This document shows positions 8,406 through 16,626 of a DNA stretch of 64,000 nucleotides, one piece after another; the first letter of the stretch is position 1, and every line of letters starts with the position of its first letter. Source of the stretch: Candidimonas nitroreducens (GTDB taxonomy: Bacteria > Pseudomonadota > Gammaproteobacteria > Burkholderiales > Burkholderiaceae_B); the NCBI RefSeq assembly GCF_002209565.1, contig NZ_NJIH01000003.1, forward strand, positions 788,819-852,818, read 5' to 3'. Under the pieces are notes generated by a model. The model saw only the letters and a program-made list of their open reading frames with translations. It ran no database searches and had not been told where the DNA came from. The translations under genes and the position numbers were made by a program.

Positions 8406-8816
8406 ATGTGGCTGCTCGATAGCAATACGATCAGCTATTATTTTCGGGGCGAGCCGCAAGTCGTTGCGCGGATGCGGGCGGCGCGGCCGGCCGATCTTGG
8501 CGTGCCTGCTATCGTCGAGTACGAACTGCGCTATGGGATGTTGCGCTTGCCGCGAAAGCTTGCCGAGCCAAGACTGGCGGCGCTTACGCAATTGCTCGCG
8601 CCATTGCAGGTGATGGCTTTCGACACCGAGTGTGCCGGCTGTGCCGCCAGGATTCGTGCAAGCCTGGAGTCGGCAGGTACACCGATTGGGCCGCATGACA
8701 CGCTGATTGCCGCAACCGCGCTGCGCTATCAGGCGACCCTTGTGACGCGCAATGTGCGTGAATTTTCTCGAGTGCCAGGCCTGCTCTGGGAAAATTGGCA
8801 TGGGAACGATGGCTGA
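8406..8816 (+). CDS. vapC: PIN-domain ribonuclease toxin (VapC type)
   Basis: A 136-residue PIN-domain nuclease, the usual VapC length; such toxins cut tRNA or rRNA at a metal-dependent site. Acidic active-site positions are visible: D5 in MWLLDSNTI, E38 in IVEYELRYG, and D98 in GPHDTLIAATAL. The last conserved position is NVREFSRVPGL instead of the usual D-x-x-F. The ribosome site (GGTGGTAGG) lies inside the antitoxin's last codons, so the pair is coupled. Confidence 0.88.
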   Translation: MWLLDSNTISYYFRGEPQVVARMRAARPADLGVPAIVEYELRYGMLRLPRKLAEPRLAALTQLLAPLQVMAFDTECAGCAARIRASLESAGTPIGPHDTLIAATALRYQATLVTRNVREFSRVPGLLWENWHGNDG

Positions 8817-8974
8817 TTCCATTTCTAAATCAATCGTGCTCGCGAAATCGAAGCGCAGACAGTGCGCCTGGTACGGTAAGCGAAGCTGCCAAAGTGCGCG
8901 GTTGATTTAGACGTGGAATGAGAGAAAGCAGTAGTGGCTGGCCCCATCCCCGAGAATGCGTGCGCTGCCCGCTT
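8817..8974. other. Short non-coding stretch
   Basis: Between the VapC-type gene and the livF remnant I see no gene, promoter or terminator that I can support. Confidence 0.5.
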
Positions 8975-9322
8975 CTACAAGCCCAGATAAGCCTTCCTCA
9001 CCTGATCTGATGCGCTGATTTCCTGTGCTGTGCCCTGCAGCGCGATCTTGCCGCTTTGCATCACATACGCCTGCCCGGCCAGTTCCAGGGCTTCGGCCAT
9101 GTTTTGTTCCACCAGCAGTATGGACGTGCCGCTCTGGTTCAGGCTGGCGAGGTTGTCGAAGACGGTTTCCACCAGCAGGGGCGACAGGCCCAGGCTGGGT
9201 TCGTCGACCAGCAATAGCCGCGGGCCGCTCATCATGGCGCGGCTTATGGCCAGCATCTGGCGCTCGCCGCCGGAAAGCGTGCCGGCGATTTGCGCGCGGC
9301 GCTCGGCCAGGCGGCGAGCCGA
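8975..9322 (-). pseudogene. livF: livF remnant (C-terminal half of a branched-chain amino acid ABC ATPase)
   Basis: About 115 codons remain, from just before the ABC signature (LSGGERQ) through Walker B (LLLVDEPSLGLSP) to the typical LivF end (VRKAYLGL, then a stop). Walker A and the N-terminal half are missing. The fragment begins at the very base after the TGA of the upstream ABC ATPase gene and is in the same reading frame, so a TGA alone separates them. An internal ATG at 9256 could give a 93-residue peptide, but it could not bind ATP. A deletion that removed the rest of a liv operon is the simplest reading. Confidence 0.85.
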
Positions 9323-10624
9323 TCAGGACTCGACGTCTTCCAGGCTGAAAGTCTCGGCCTGGTCGTCGTAGGAAAAGATCTCGGCGTAGCGGCCCCAGTT
9401 GATGACGGATTCCAGGGTTTCCTCGGCCGCGCTGTCGGACAGGAAATCTTCCAGTTCCTGTTCGAAGCGCACCCTGGGGGCCCGGTGGCCGGGGCGCTCG
9501 TTGAGCACCGCGCGGATGCGCGCCGCCATGGGCACCGAGCGCAGCAGCCGTTCGGCGAACATCTGCTTGCGTTCCTGTGTGCCGCCGTCGGCAAAGGCCT
9601 TGCCGGCCGGGGTCAGGATGATGTCGCCTTCGCGCACGTCGGCAAAGCCCAGGTGCTGCAGCATTTCCGCCACCGGAAACAGGTCGTCGACCTCCAGGTG
9701 CTGGGTGCGGGCGATTTCCGGCAGGTCGGCGCGGCCGTTGTAGGGCGCCATGGCCAGGGTTTCCATCAGGCCGGCCATCAGGTTGGTCGACACCTGCGGC
9801 AGCCAAGTGCCGAGTTCCAGCTCCTTGCGTATGCCGCCGGCCCCGGAGCGTGCGGTCATGCGGGCGTAGATGTCGTCCACCAGGCGGCGAAACGCCGGGT
9901 CGAGGCGGTTGCGCGGGTGCGGGAAGGGCACCTTGATTTCTGCTATGACCCGGCCCGGGTTGGACGACAGCACCAGGATGCGGTCGCACATGAAGACCGC
10001 CTCTTCGATATTGTGCGTGACGATTAGTACGGACTCGATCTTCAAACGCCGCTCGTTCCACAGGTCGAGCAGGTCGGTGCGCAGGGTCTCGGCCGTCAGC
10101 ACGTCCAGCGCCGAGAAGGGCTCGTCCATCAGCAGCACGGTCGGATCCACCACCAGCGCCCGGGCGAAGCCGACGCGCTGGCGCATGCCGCCCGACAGCT
10201 CGCGCGGGTAGGCGTTCTCGAAGCCGTCCAGGCCGATCAGGTCGATGGCGGCCAGCGCCCGCTGGCGCCGCTCCTGGGCTGGGACGCCCAGGGCTTCCAG
10301 GCCCGCCTCGACGTTCTGCAGCACGGTCAGCCAGGGGAACAGCGCAAAGGTCTGGAACACCATGGCCACGCCGTCGGCCGGGCCGTCCAGCTCTGCGCCG
10401 CGGTAGACGACGCTGCCGCCGCTGGGCCGGATCAGGCCGGCGATGATGCGCAGCAGCGTGGACTTGCCCGAGCCCGAGCGGCCCAGCAGGCCGACGATTT
10501 CCTTGCGGCCCAGGCTCAGGTTGACGTCGTCGAGCACCAGCAGTTCGTCCTGGGGCTTGCTGAAGCCGCGCCGCACGTTCTGGACGCGCAGGATCTCGTT
10601 CGGGTTGGCGGTATGGTCAGGCAT
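9323..10624 (-). CDS. NitT/TauT-type ABC ATPase with C-terminal AAA-associated domain
   Basis: A 433-residue protein. Residues 1-270 are an SsuB/TauB/NrtD-like ATPase: Walker A GRSGSGKST, signature LSGGMRQRVGFARAL, Walker B VLLMDEPFSALD, and VTHNIEEA. Residues from about 290 form the AAA_assoc_C domain found fused to a subset of these ATPases. The ATG at 10624 is chosen because the upstream extension is proline/arginine-rich and lacks a ribosome site. It works with the double permease at 10748. No periplasmic binding protein gene adjoins the pair. Confidence 0.88.
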   Translation of the reverse strand: MPDHTANPNEILRVQNVRRGFSKPQDELLVLDDVNLSLGRKEIVGLLGRSGSGKSTLLRIIAGLIRPSGGSVVYRGAELDGPADGVAMVFQTFALFPWLTVLQNVEAGLEALGVPAQERRQRALAAIDLIGLDGFENAYPRELSGGMRQRVGFARALVVDPTVLLMDEPFSALDVLTAETLRTDLLDLWNERRLKIESVLIVTHNIEEAVFMCDRILVLSSNPGRVIAEIKVPFPHPRNRLDPAFRRLVDDIYARMTARSGAGGIRKELELGTWLPQVSTNLMAGLMETLAMAPYNGRADLPEIARTQHLEVDDLFPVAEMLQHLGFADVREGDIILTPAGKAFADGGTQERKQMFAERLLRSVPMAARIRAVLNERPGHRAPRVRFEQELEDFLSDSAAEETLESVINWGRYAEIFSYDDQAETFSLEDVES

Positions 10625-10747
10625 GATGTGGCCTTGAACGGGCGGGTAGGGCCGTGCCGGCGGGCGCGGCCGTGTGGGGGAAGGCGGTATGGAGATCATG
10701 CATGTTGAGGCCCGCCATTGCGGTTCCCCTTTTAGTGTGAACGGGCC

Positions 10748-12502
10748 CTAATCCATACGCAGCCGGGCATCCGCGTAGGCGTATAGCGGGCGCCACAGCA
10801 GGCGGTTGACCAGGGTGACGAACAGCGACATGACCGCTATCCCCAGGATGATCTTGGGGAAGTCGCCGGCGATGGTGTTGTGCGCGATATAGGCGCCCAG
10901 CCCATGCGCAGCCACCTTGTCGCTGCCCCACGATACATATTCGGAAACGATGCTGGCATTCCAGGCCCCGCCCGCGGCGGTGATGGCGCCGGTGACGTAA
11001 TAGGGGAATATGCCGGGCAGCATGACCTGCTTCCACCACTGCCAGCCGCGGATTCGGAAGTTGGCCGCGGCTTCCTTGAAGTCGTTGGGAAAGGCCGAGG
11101 CGCCGGCGATCACGTTGAACAATATATACCACTGCGTGCCCAGTATGATGAGCGGCGACAGCCAGATGTCGGCATTCAGGCGGTACCTGACGATAAGCAC
11201 CACGAACACTGGGAACAGCAGATTGGCCGGGAAGGCCGCCAGGAACTGCGCCAGCGGCTGCACCTTCTCGGCCAGTGCCGGGCGCAGGCCGATCAGCACG
11301 CCCAGCGGCACCCACACCAGCGAGGCCAGTGCAATCAGCAGCATGACGCGCAGCAGGGTGATGGCGCCCAGCACGAAGACGTGGCCGACCTCGGGCAGGC
11401 CCACGCCGGTACTTGCAAAAGCGACCACCCGATACAGCAGGTACAGGGTGGCAAGCAGAATGCACAGCACCCAGGCCACGTCGGCCAGTTTCGACGGCGG
11501 GCGCGTCTCTGCGGCTGCGGCGGGCGCGCGCCCATGGCGGCCGCCGGCAGCCGCCATGGGCAGGCGGGCCAGCGCGGCCAGCACCCCGCCCAGGGGCTTT
11601 AGCAGCAGGGTGATCAGGCGCGTGCGCCGCACCAGATCCAGCAGCCACGATTCGGGGGAACTGGCCGACACGGTGTTTTCCATGCGGAACTTGTCGGCCC
11701 AGGCCACCAGCGGGCGGAACAGCAACTGGTCGTAGGCCAGGATGACCAGCGCCATGGTCAGGATGACGTAGCCCACCGCTGGCAGGTCGCGGTGCTGAAT
11801 GGCCGTGGCCAGATAGGAGCCGACCCCGGGCAGCGTGATGGTCTGGTTGCCCACCGTGATGGCCTCGGAGGCGACCACGAAGAACCAGCCGCCCGACATC
11901 GACATCATCATGTTCCAGACCAGGCCGGGCATGGCGTAGGGCACCTCCAGCTTCCAGAAGCGCTGCCAGGGGCTGAGCCGGAAGTTGCGGGCGACTTCCA
12001 GCAGGTCGCGCGGCACCGAGCGCATGGACTGGTAGAAGCTGAAGGCCATGTTCCAGGCCTGGCTGGTGAAAATGGCGAAGATGGCGGCACATTCGGCACC
12101 GACCACACGACCCGGGAACAGTGCCAGGAAGAAGGTGACGGTGAATGAGATGTAACCCAGCACCGGCACCGACTGCAGGATGTCGAGGATGGGCACCAGC
12201 ACTTTTTCGGCGCGGCGGCTCTTGGCGGCCAGCGTGCCATAGACCAGGGTGAAGAGCAGCGAGGCGCACATGGCCGCCAGCATGCGCAGGGTGGTGCGCA
12301 GGGCATAGTCGGGCAGCGCCGCGGGCGACAGCGAGATCGCCTGGGTCTGCAGCACCGAGATGGGCGCCATGGTCTGGTGGTAGCCCACCACCCCCATGGC
12401 GATCAAGCAGATGATCAGCGGAAAGGCGATGAAATCCCAGCGATTGGGCAGTAGCCGCGACGCGGAGGCGCTGAACGCCGGACTGAGAATATTCAAACGC
12501 AT
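10748..12502 (-). CDS. ABC permease with two fused domains (NitT/TauT superfamily)
   Basis: A 584-residue inner-membrane protein made of two permease halves joined by an alanine/arginine-rich linker (about residues 310-345). EAA-like loops are LLEVARNFRLSPWQRFWKL near residue 165 and FKEAAANFRIRGWQWWKQV near residue 480. It partners the ATPase downstream, separated by 123 bases. Fused-permease systems of this type commonly lack their own binding protein. Substrate unknown. Three tandem 20-bp repeats lie about 100 bases upstream of its start. Confidence 0.87.
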   Translation of the reverse strand: MRLNILSPAFSASASRLLPNRWDFIAFPLIICLIAMGVVGYHQTMAPISVLQTQAISLSPAALPDYALRTTLRMLAAMCASLLFTLVYGTLAAKSRRAEKVLVPILDILQSVPVLGYISFTVTFFLALFPGRVVGAECAAIFAIFTSQAWNMAFSFYQSMRSVPRDLLEVARNFRLSPWQRFWKLEVPYAMPGLVWNMMMSMSGGWFFVVASEAITVGNQTITLPGVGSYLATAIQHRDLPAVGYVILTMALVILAYDQLLFRPLVAWADKFRMENTVSASSPESWLLDLVRRTRLITLLLKPLGGVLAALARLPMAAAGGRHGRAPAAAAETRPPSKLADVAWVLCILLATLYLLYRVVAFASTGVGLPEVGHVFVLGAITLLRVMLLIALASLVWVPLGVLIGLRPALAEKVQPLAQFLAAFPANLLFPVFVVLIVRYRLNADIWLSPLIILGTQWYILFNVIAGASAFPNDFKEAAANFRIRGWQWWKQVMLPGIFPYYVTGAITAAGGAWNASIVSEYVSWGSDKVAAHGLGAYIAHNTIAGDFPKIILGIAVMSLFVTLVNRLLWRPLYAYADARLRMD

Positions 12503-12597
12503 GGGACGGCTGCGGCGCGGAGTTGCGGGCCAGCGAAATGGAATGACGAGAGTGGCGGTATTGTCGCCGAAGCCGCGACCGTCGTGGGTGAATATCC

Positions 12598-12657
12598 GGA
12601 AAAAATTCGTGAAAGCCGGAACGGCTTCGGTAAAACCGGAGCTGTTCGGGTAAAACC
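12598..12657 (-). repeat. Three tandem imperfect 20-bp repeats upstream of the ABC permease
   Basis: Units are 12598-12617, 12618-12637 and 12638-12657, each beginning GGA and ending in AA(A/G)CC on the plus strand. Units two and three match at 15 of 20 positions, one and two at 13 of 20. Twenty-base periodicity is two helical turns, so a protein bound at each unit would sit on one face of the DNA. The array lies between the Bug-gene terminator and the permease start. Confidence 0.6.
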
Positions 12658-12667
12658 GCCATGTTTT

Positions 12668-12725
12668 AAAAAAACGGGGCCAGCTTACACGAGAACTGTT
12701 ACGGTTCTTGTGTAACCCGGCCCCG
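12668..12725 (-). terminator. Rho-independent terminator after the Bug gene
   Basis: Two 22-base arms (12675-12696 and 12704-12725, 19 matches) around a 7-base loop are followed on the minus strand by seven T residues. It lies 57 bases after the stop of the Bug gene at 12782. It separates that gene from the ABC permease. Confidence 0.85.
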
Positions 12726-12781
12726 CTTCAGCGGAAACCAGCCGCAGCGCGGCGGCGCCGCGGGCAAACGCGGCTGATAAG

Positions 12782-13765
12782 CTATTTCTGCACCAGGTGC
12801 AGCGCCTTGACGACCGGGCCGTAGCGCTGCGCCTCCTCGTCTATCATCTTGTGGAACTGCTCCGGCGTGCCGGGCAGCGCCTGGAACGACAGCTCGTGGA
12901 AGCGCTGCAGCACTTCGGGGTCGTGCAGCGCCGCGTTGATCGCCTGGTTCAGCCGATCCACGATTTTCTGCGGCGTGCCCTTGGGCACCGCGATTCCCGC
13001 CCAGCTGCCGCTGTCGAAACCCTGGTAGCCGAGCTCGGAGATAGTAGGCACGTCGGGCAGCGAAGGTGCGCGCTCCTTGCCGGTGACCGCCATGGCGCGG
13101 ATCTTGCCGGACTGGATGAAGGGCAGCGCCGGCGCCACGGCGACGATGCCCACGCCGATCTGGCCTCCGGCCAGGTCATTGAGCATATTGCTGCCGCCGC
13201 GATAGGGGATCTGCGTGGCCTGGAAGCCGAAGTGCTTGCGAACTTCCTCAAAAGTCAGGTGCATGGAAGTGCCCACGCCCGGGCTGCCGTAGCTGAGTTT
13301 GCCCGGATTGGCCTTGGCATAGGCCACCATGTCCTTGAACGTCTTGGCCGGCAGGGACTTGCTGGCCAGGATCACGTGCGGCGCGATGCTGATCGCGCCG
13401 ACCGGCTCCAGGTCGGCCACCGGGTCATAGGAAAGACCAGGCGACAGGTACTTGGCGATGGCGAAATTGCCGCCGTATTCCAGCAGGGTATAGCCGTCGG
13501 GCTTGGAGGCTGCCACCTTGGCGCCGCCCACGTTGCCGCCGGCGCCACCGACGTTTTCCACGATGATGCTCTGGCCGAGATTCTTGCTCATGGGCTTGGC
13601 CACCAGGCGGGCCAGGAAGTCGAACTGGCCGCCGGCGCTGAAGGGCACGATCAGGTGGATGGGCCTGGAGGGGAAGGCGTCGTCCGCGGCCAGGGCGGGC
13701 GCCGCCGCGCACAGGCCGAGCAGGCCGCACAGCGCCAGTCGCGGGGCGAGGGTTGCGATTTTCAT
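12782..13765 (-). CDS. Bug-family (TctC-like) carboxylate receptor, copy 1
   Basis: A 327-residue periplasmic receptor of the tripartite tricarboxylate family. The ATG at 13765 follows AGGAGA at 8 bases and gives a clean Sec signal peptide ending APALA-AD. Family motifs are PIHLIVPFSAGGQFDFLAR, KPDGYTLL, YDPVADLEPV and the IPYRGGSNML loop; together they bind a carboxylate ligand. It is divergent from an acyl-CoA ligase gene and close to an acyl-CoA dehydrogenase. The ligand may therefore be an acid activated to a CoA ester. No TctA/TctB permease is nearby. Confidence 0.92.
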   Translation of the reverse strand: MKIATLAPRLALCGLLGLCAAAPALAADDAFPSRPIHLIVPFSAGGQFDFLARLVAKPMSKNLGQSIIVENVGGAGGNVGGAKVAASKPDGYTLLEYGGNFAIAKYLSPGLSYDPVADLEPVGAISIAPHVILASKSLPAKTFKDMVAYAKANPGKLSYGSPGVGTSMHLTFEEVRKHFGFQATQIPYRGGSNMLNDLAGGQIGVGIVAVAPALPFIQSGKIRAMAVTGKERAPSLPDVPTISELGYQGFDSGSWAGIAVPKGTPQKIVDRLNQAINAALHDPEVLQRFHELSFQALPGTPEQFHKMIDEEAQRYGPVVKALHLVQK

Positions 13766-13890
13766 ATCAAGGGTCTCCTGTGATGTGGATGCGCATCGAC
13801 CCGGAGTGTGGATCCGGTGTGGGGTTCGAGCGTACGGCCTCATTTGTAGCCCAGCCGGGCCGTGTGCCTGATTCCGCAACAACCCGACCC

Positions 13891-13956
13891 GATAACCGCA
13901 GGGCATGAGGGGAAAGGTGATAACGGCGGGGCATAGGAATCGCCGAAAGCGTTATC
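13891..13956. promoter_or_regulatory. GATAACG-type repeats in the Bug/acyl-CoA ligase divergent region
   Basis: A direct repeat of GATAACSGCRGGGCAT starts at 13891 and 13919 (14 of 16 positions match, offset 28). An inverted CGTTATC follows at 13950-13956. This is a candidate regulator site between two divergent genes; the LysR protein encoded at 15630 is the natural suspect, by inference. Confidence 0.35.
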
Positions 13957-14018
13957 CCGCCCGGCGCGGCCAGGCCGCACCATTGCATCCACATTCCCTA
14001 GCTTCGAGGCCTGACTCC

Positions 14019-15617
14019 ATGAATCAAGGACGCTTCATCAGCCGCAATGCGCGGTACTGGCGCGATCACACCGCCATCATCTTCAACGACATACGCATCA
14101 GCTACAGCCAGCTCGACACCCGCACGAACCGGCTGGCCAGCGCCTTGCTGGGCCTGGGGCTGGCCAAGGGCGACCGCGTCGCCGTCCAGGCCTGGAACCG
14201 GCCCGAGATCATCGAGCTGGAATGCGCGCTGTACAAGGCCGGGCTGGTCAAGGTGGGGCTCAATGCCCGGCTCGCGCCGGCCGAGCTGGTCGAGACCGTG
14301 AACAATGCGGATGCGCGGGTGCTGCTGGTGGATCGGGCGCACTGGGACAGCGTGATGGCCGTGGCTGCCGATTTGCCGGGCGTCGAGCATATCGTCGCCA
14401 TCGGCGCATCATACGGCCAGGAGGACGCCGGTGCGCGATCCCCCGCGCATCCCGCGGGCGGCCGCGCATACTCGTACGAAGGCCTGCTGGCCGCGGCCGC
14501 CGACCACAACCCCGATGCCGAGATGCAGGCCAGCGACCTGGCCGTGCTGCATTTCACGTCGGGCTCGACCGGCAAGCTCAAGGCCGCCATGCAGACCGTG
14601 GGCAACCGCATGGCCTCGCTGCGCAAGGTGGTCATGGGCCGCATGCGGGCCGACCCGGGCGACGTGCTGGCCCTGGCCGGCCCCATCACCCATGCCAGCG
14701 GCATGTTCATGCAGCCCTTCCTGTTCCAGGGGGGCACCATACTGCTGCACGAGCGCTTCGACCCCGAGCGCTTCCTGGCCGCCGCGCAGCAGTACCGCGC
14801 CAAGTTCACGTTCATGGTGCCGACCATGGTCAATATGCTGATCACGCACCCATCGCTGCACCGCTACGACCTGAGCGCGCTGCGCCAGATATCTTACGGC
14901 GGGGCGCCGATGGCGCCGGCGCGCATCCGCGAGGCCTGGGAAGTGCTGGGGCCGGTGCTGGCCCAGGGCTACGGCGCGGGCGAGACCACCGGCGGCATGA
15001 TCATGCTAAGTACTGCTGATCACGGCCGCGCCATGCAGGCCAGGCCCGAACTGCTGCTGTCCTGCGGGCGGCCCTTCGGCGAAACCGAGGTGCGCCTGCT
15101 GGACGACCAGGGTGTGCCGGTGCCCGCCGGCGAGATCGGCGAGATCGCCGTGCGCGGGCCCGACGTGTTCGCCGGCTATTGGCGCGAACCCGAGCTGAGC
15201 GCCAAGGCGCTGCACGGCGAGTGGTGCCACACGGGCGACCTGGCTCGCGCCGACGAGGAAGGCTATATGTACATCGTCGACCGCAAGAAGGACATGATCA
15301 TTTCGGGCGGCTTCAATGTCTATCCCACGGAAGTCGAGCAGGTCTTGTACCAGCATCCCGAGGTCTTCGAGGCCTGCGTGTTCGGCGTGCCGGACGATCT
15401 CTGGGGCGAGTCGGTCAAGGCGGCCGTGGTGCTCAAGCCCGGCGCGGCGGTCGACGCGGCCGCCCTGGCGGCCCATTGCAAGGCGCTGCTGGCAGACTTC
15501 AAGAAGCCCCGCTCCATCGAGATTCTGAACGAACTGCCGAAGAATCCGAACGGCAAGATCTCCCGGAAGATGCTCAAGGATCCGTACTGGGCCGGGCAGG
15601 ATCGGCGCGTGGGCTGA
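14019..15617 (+). CDS. Acyl-CoA ligase (class I adenylate-forming)
   Basis: A 532-residue cytoplasmic enzyme that would activate a carboxylic acid to its CoA ester using ATP. Core motifs are in order: TSGSTGKLK at 180-188, YGAGETTGG near 315, YMYIVDRKKDMIISGGFNVYP near 420 (hinge and A8 region), and NPNGKISRKML near the end with the catalytic lysine. The start at 14019 begins at the conserved N-terminal domain; an in-frame upstream extension to 13905 is basic and unlikely. The gene is divergent from Bug copy 1 and upstream of an acyl-CoA dehydrogenase. The acid may be an aliphatic or aryl carboxylate. Confidence 0.9.
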   Translation: MNQGRFISRNARYWRDHTAIIFNDIRISYSQLDTRTNRLASALLGLGLAKGDRVAVQAWNRPEIIELECALYKAGLVKVGLNARLAPAELVETVNNADARVLLVDRAHWDSVMAVAADLPGVEHIVAIGASYGQEDAGARSPAHPAGGRAYSYEGLLAAAADHNPDAEMQASDLAVLHFTSGSTGKLKAAMQTVGNRMASLRKVVMGRMRADPGDVLALAGPITHASGMFMQPFLFQGGTILLHERFDPERFLAAAQQYRAKFTFMVPTMVNMLITHPSLHRYDLSALRQISYGGAPMAPARIREAWEVLGPVLAQGYGAGETTGGMIMLSTADHGRAMQARPELLLSCGRPFGETEVRLLDDQGVPVPAGEIGEIAVRGPDVFAGYWREPELSAKALHGEWCHTGDLARADEEGYMYIVDRKKDMIISGGFNVYPTEVEQVLYQHPEVFEACVFGVPDDLWGESVKAAVVLKPGAAVDAAALAAHCKALLADFKKPRSIEILNELPKNPNGKISRKMLKDPYWAGQDRRVG

Positions 15618-15618
15618 G

Positions 15619-15642
15619 GCCCGCGCCGTTTACAGCGCGGGC
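15619..15642. terminator. Bidirectional terminator hairpin between convergent genes
   Basis: GCCCGCGC (15619-15626) and GCGCGGGC (15635-15642) form a perfect 8-bp stem with an 8-base loop. The hairpin starts 2 bases after the acyl-CoA ligase stop and covers the LysR stop codon. The T run is weak (TTGTT). Confidence 0.6.
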
Positions 15643-16523
15643 TTGTTCTGGTGCAGCATCTCGATGAAGCGCAGCGCCAGCGGCGACAGGTACGAGCCGC
15701 GGCGCGTGGTTATGCCCATGCGCCGCGGCCAAGACGCCTCGCGCAGCGGAATCGCACGCAGCCCGCGGCTTTCGGGGCGCTTCATGGACGATTCGGTGGC
15801 CACGGTCAGCATGTCGGTGGCGCGCACCATGCTGACCATCGAGAAGCTGGTCGAGCTGGATTCCACCACCACGTTGGGCGGGGGCAGGCCGTTTTCGGTG
15901 AAGCGGGCGTCGATGGTGCGACGCGCCACCACCTTGCGCCCGGGCAGCAGCCACGCGGCCTGCGCCAGGTCGGCCAGTTGCAGCCGCGGCTTCAGGAACA
16001 GCGGATGGCCCTCGCGCGCGATCACGTGCAAATTATCCGAGAACAGCGCCTGCTGGTCGAAGTCGGGGGCGGACGGCGTTTGCTGGGCACTGATGCACAA
16101 GTCCAGGTCGCCCACGCGCAGGGCCGCGAACAGCCGGTCGTTCAGGCCTATCGTCACCTGCACGCGGGCTGCCGGACGCTGCTGCAGCAGCAGGGCGCAG
16201 GTGGTGCCGAAGTAATCGGCGTAATTGGGCGGCACGCCCACCCGCAGCATGCCGACCTTGCCCAGGTGCAGGTCGTTGGCTTCCCTGACCGCCTGATCCA
16301 TGGCGAACCTGACCTCGCGCGCCCGCTCGAAAAAGGCCTGCCCCACCGTGGTAAGCACCATGCCCTTGGGCGTGCGCTCGAACAACTGCAGGTTCAGTTC
16401 CCGTTCCAGCCGCTGCACGCCCTTGGTAAGGGCCGGCTGGGTCTGGCCGAGCTGTTCCGAGGCGCGCCCCACGTGCCCGGTTTCGGCGACGGCCAGAAAA
16501 TAGTTCAGGTCTTCCAGGCGCAC
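15630..16523 (-). CDS. LysR-family transcriptional regulator
   Basis: A 297-residue regulator with an N-terminal winged helix-turn-helix (MRLEDLNYFLAVAETGHVGRASEQLGQTQ; about residues 1-60) and a periplasmic-binding-like effector domain. It lies convergent to the acyl-CoA ligase and divergent from the acyl-CoA dehydrogenase, with a 103-base gap. This suggests that it controls the CoA-linked module in response to the acid or its CoA ester. Confidence 0.92.
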   Translation of the reverse strand: MRLEDLNYFLAVAETGHVGRASEQLGQTQPALTKGVQRLERELNLQLFERTPKGMVLTTVGQAFFERAREVRFAMDQAVREANDLHLGKVGMLRVGVPPNYADYFGTTCALLLQQRPAARVQVTIGLNDRLFAALRVGDLDLCISAQQTPSAPDFDQQALFSDNLHVIAREGHPLFLKPRLQLADLAQAAWLLPGRKVVARRTIDARFTENGLPPPNVVVESSSTSFSMVSMVRATDMLTVATESSMKRPESRGLRAIPLREASWPRRMGITTRRGSYLSPLALRFIEMLHQNKPAL

Positions 16524-16626
16524 GGCATTCCTCTGCGTTATCGAAATCTTCGCAAGGATAATCCGCCCATCCCGCCGGCGCTGTCAACATGAGGCTGTTC
16601 GTACCGATCAATGTCCGAGGCGACTC

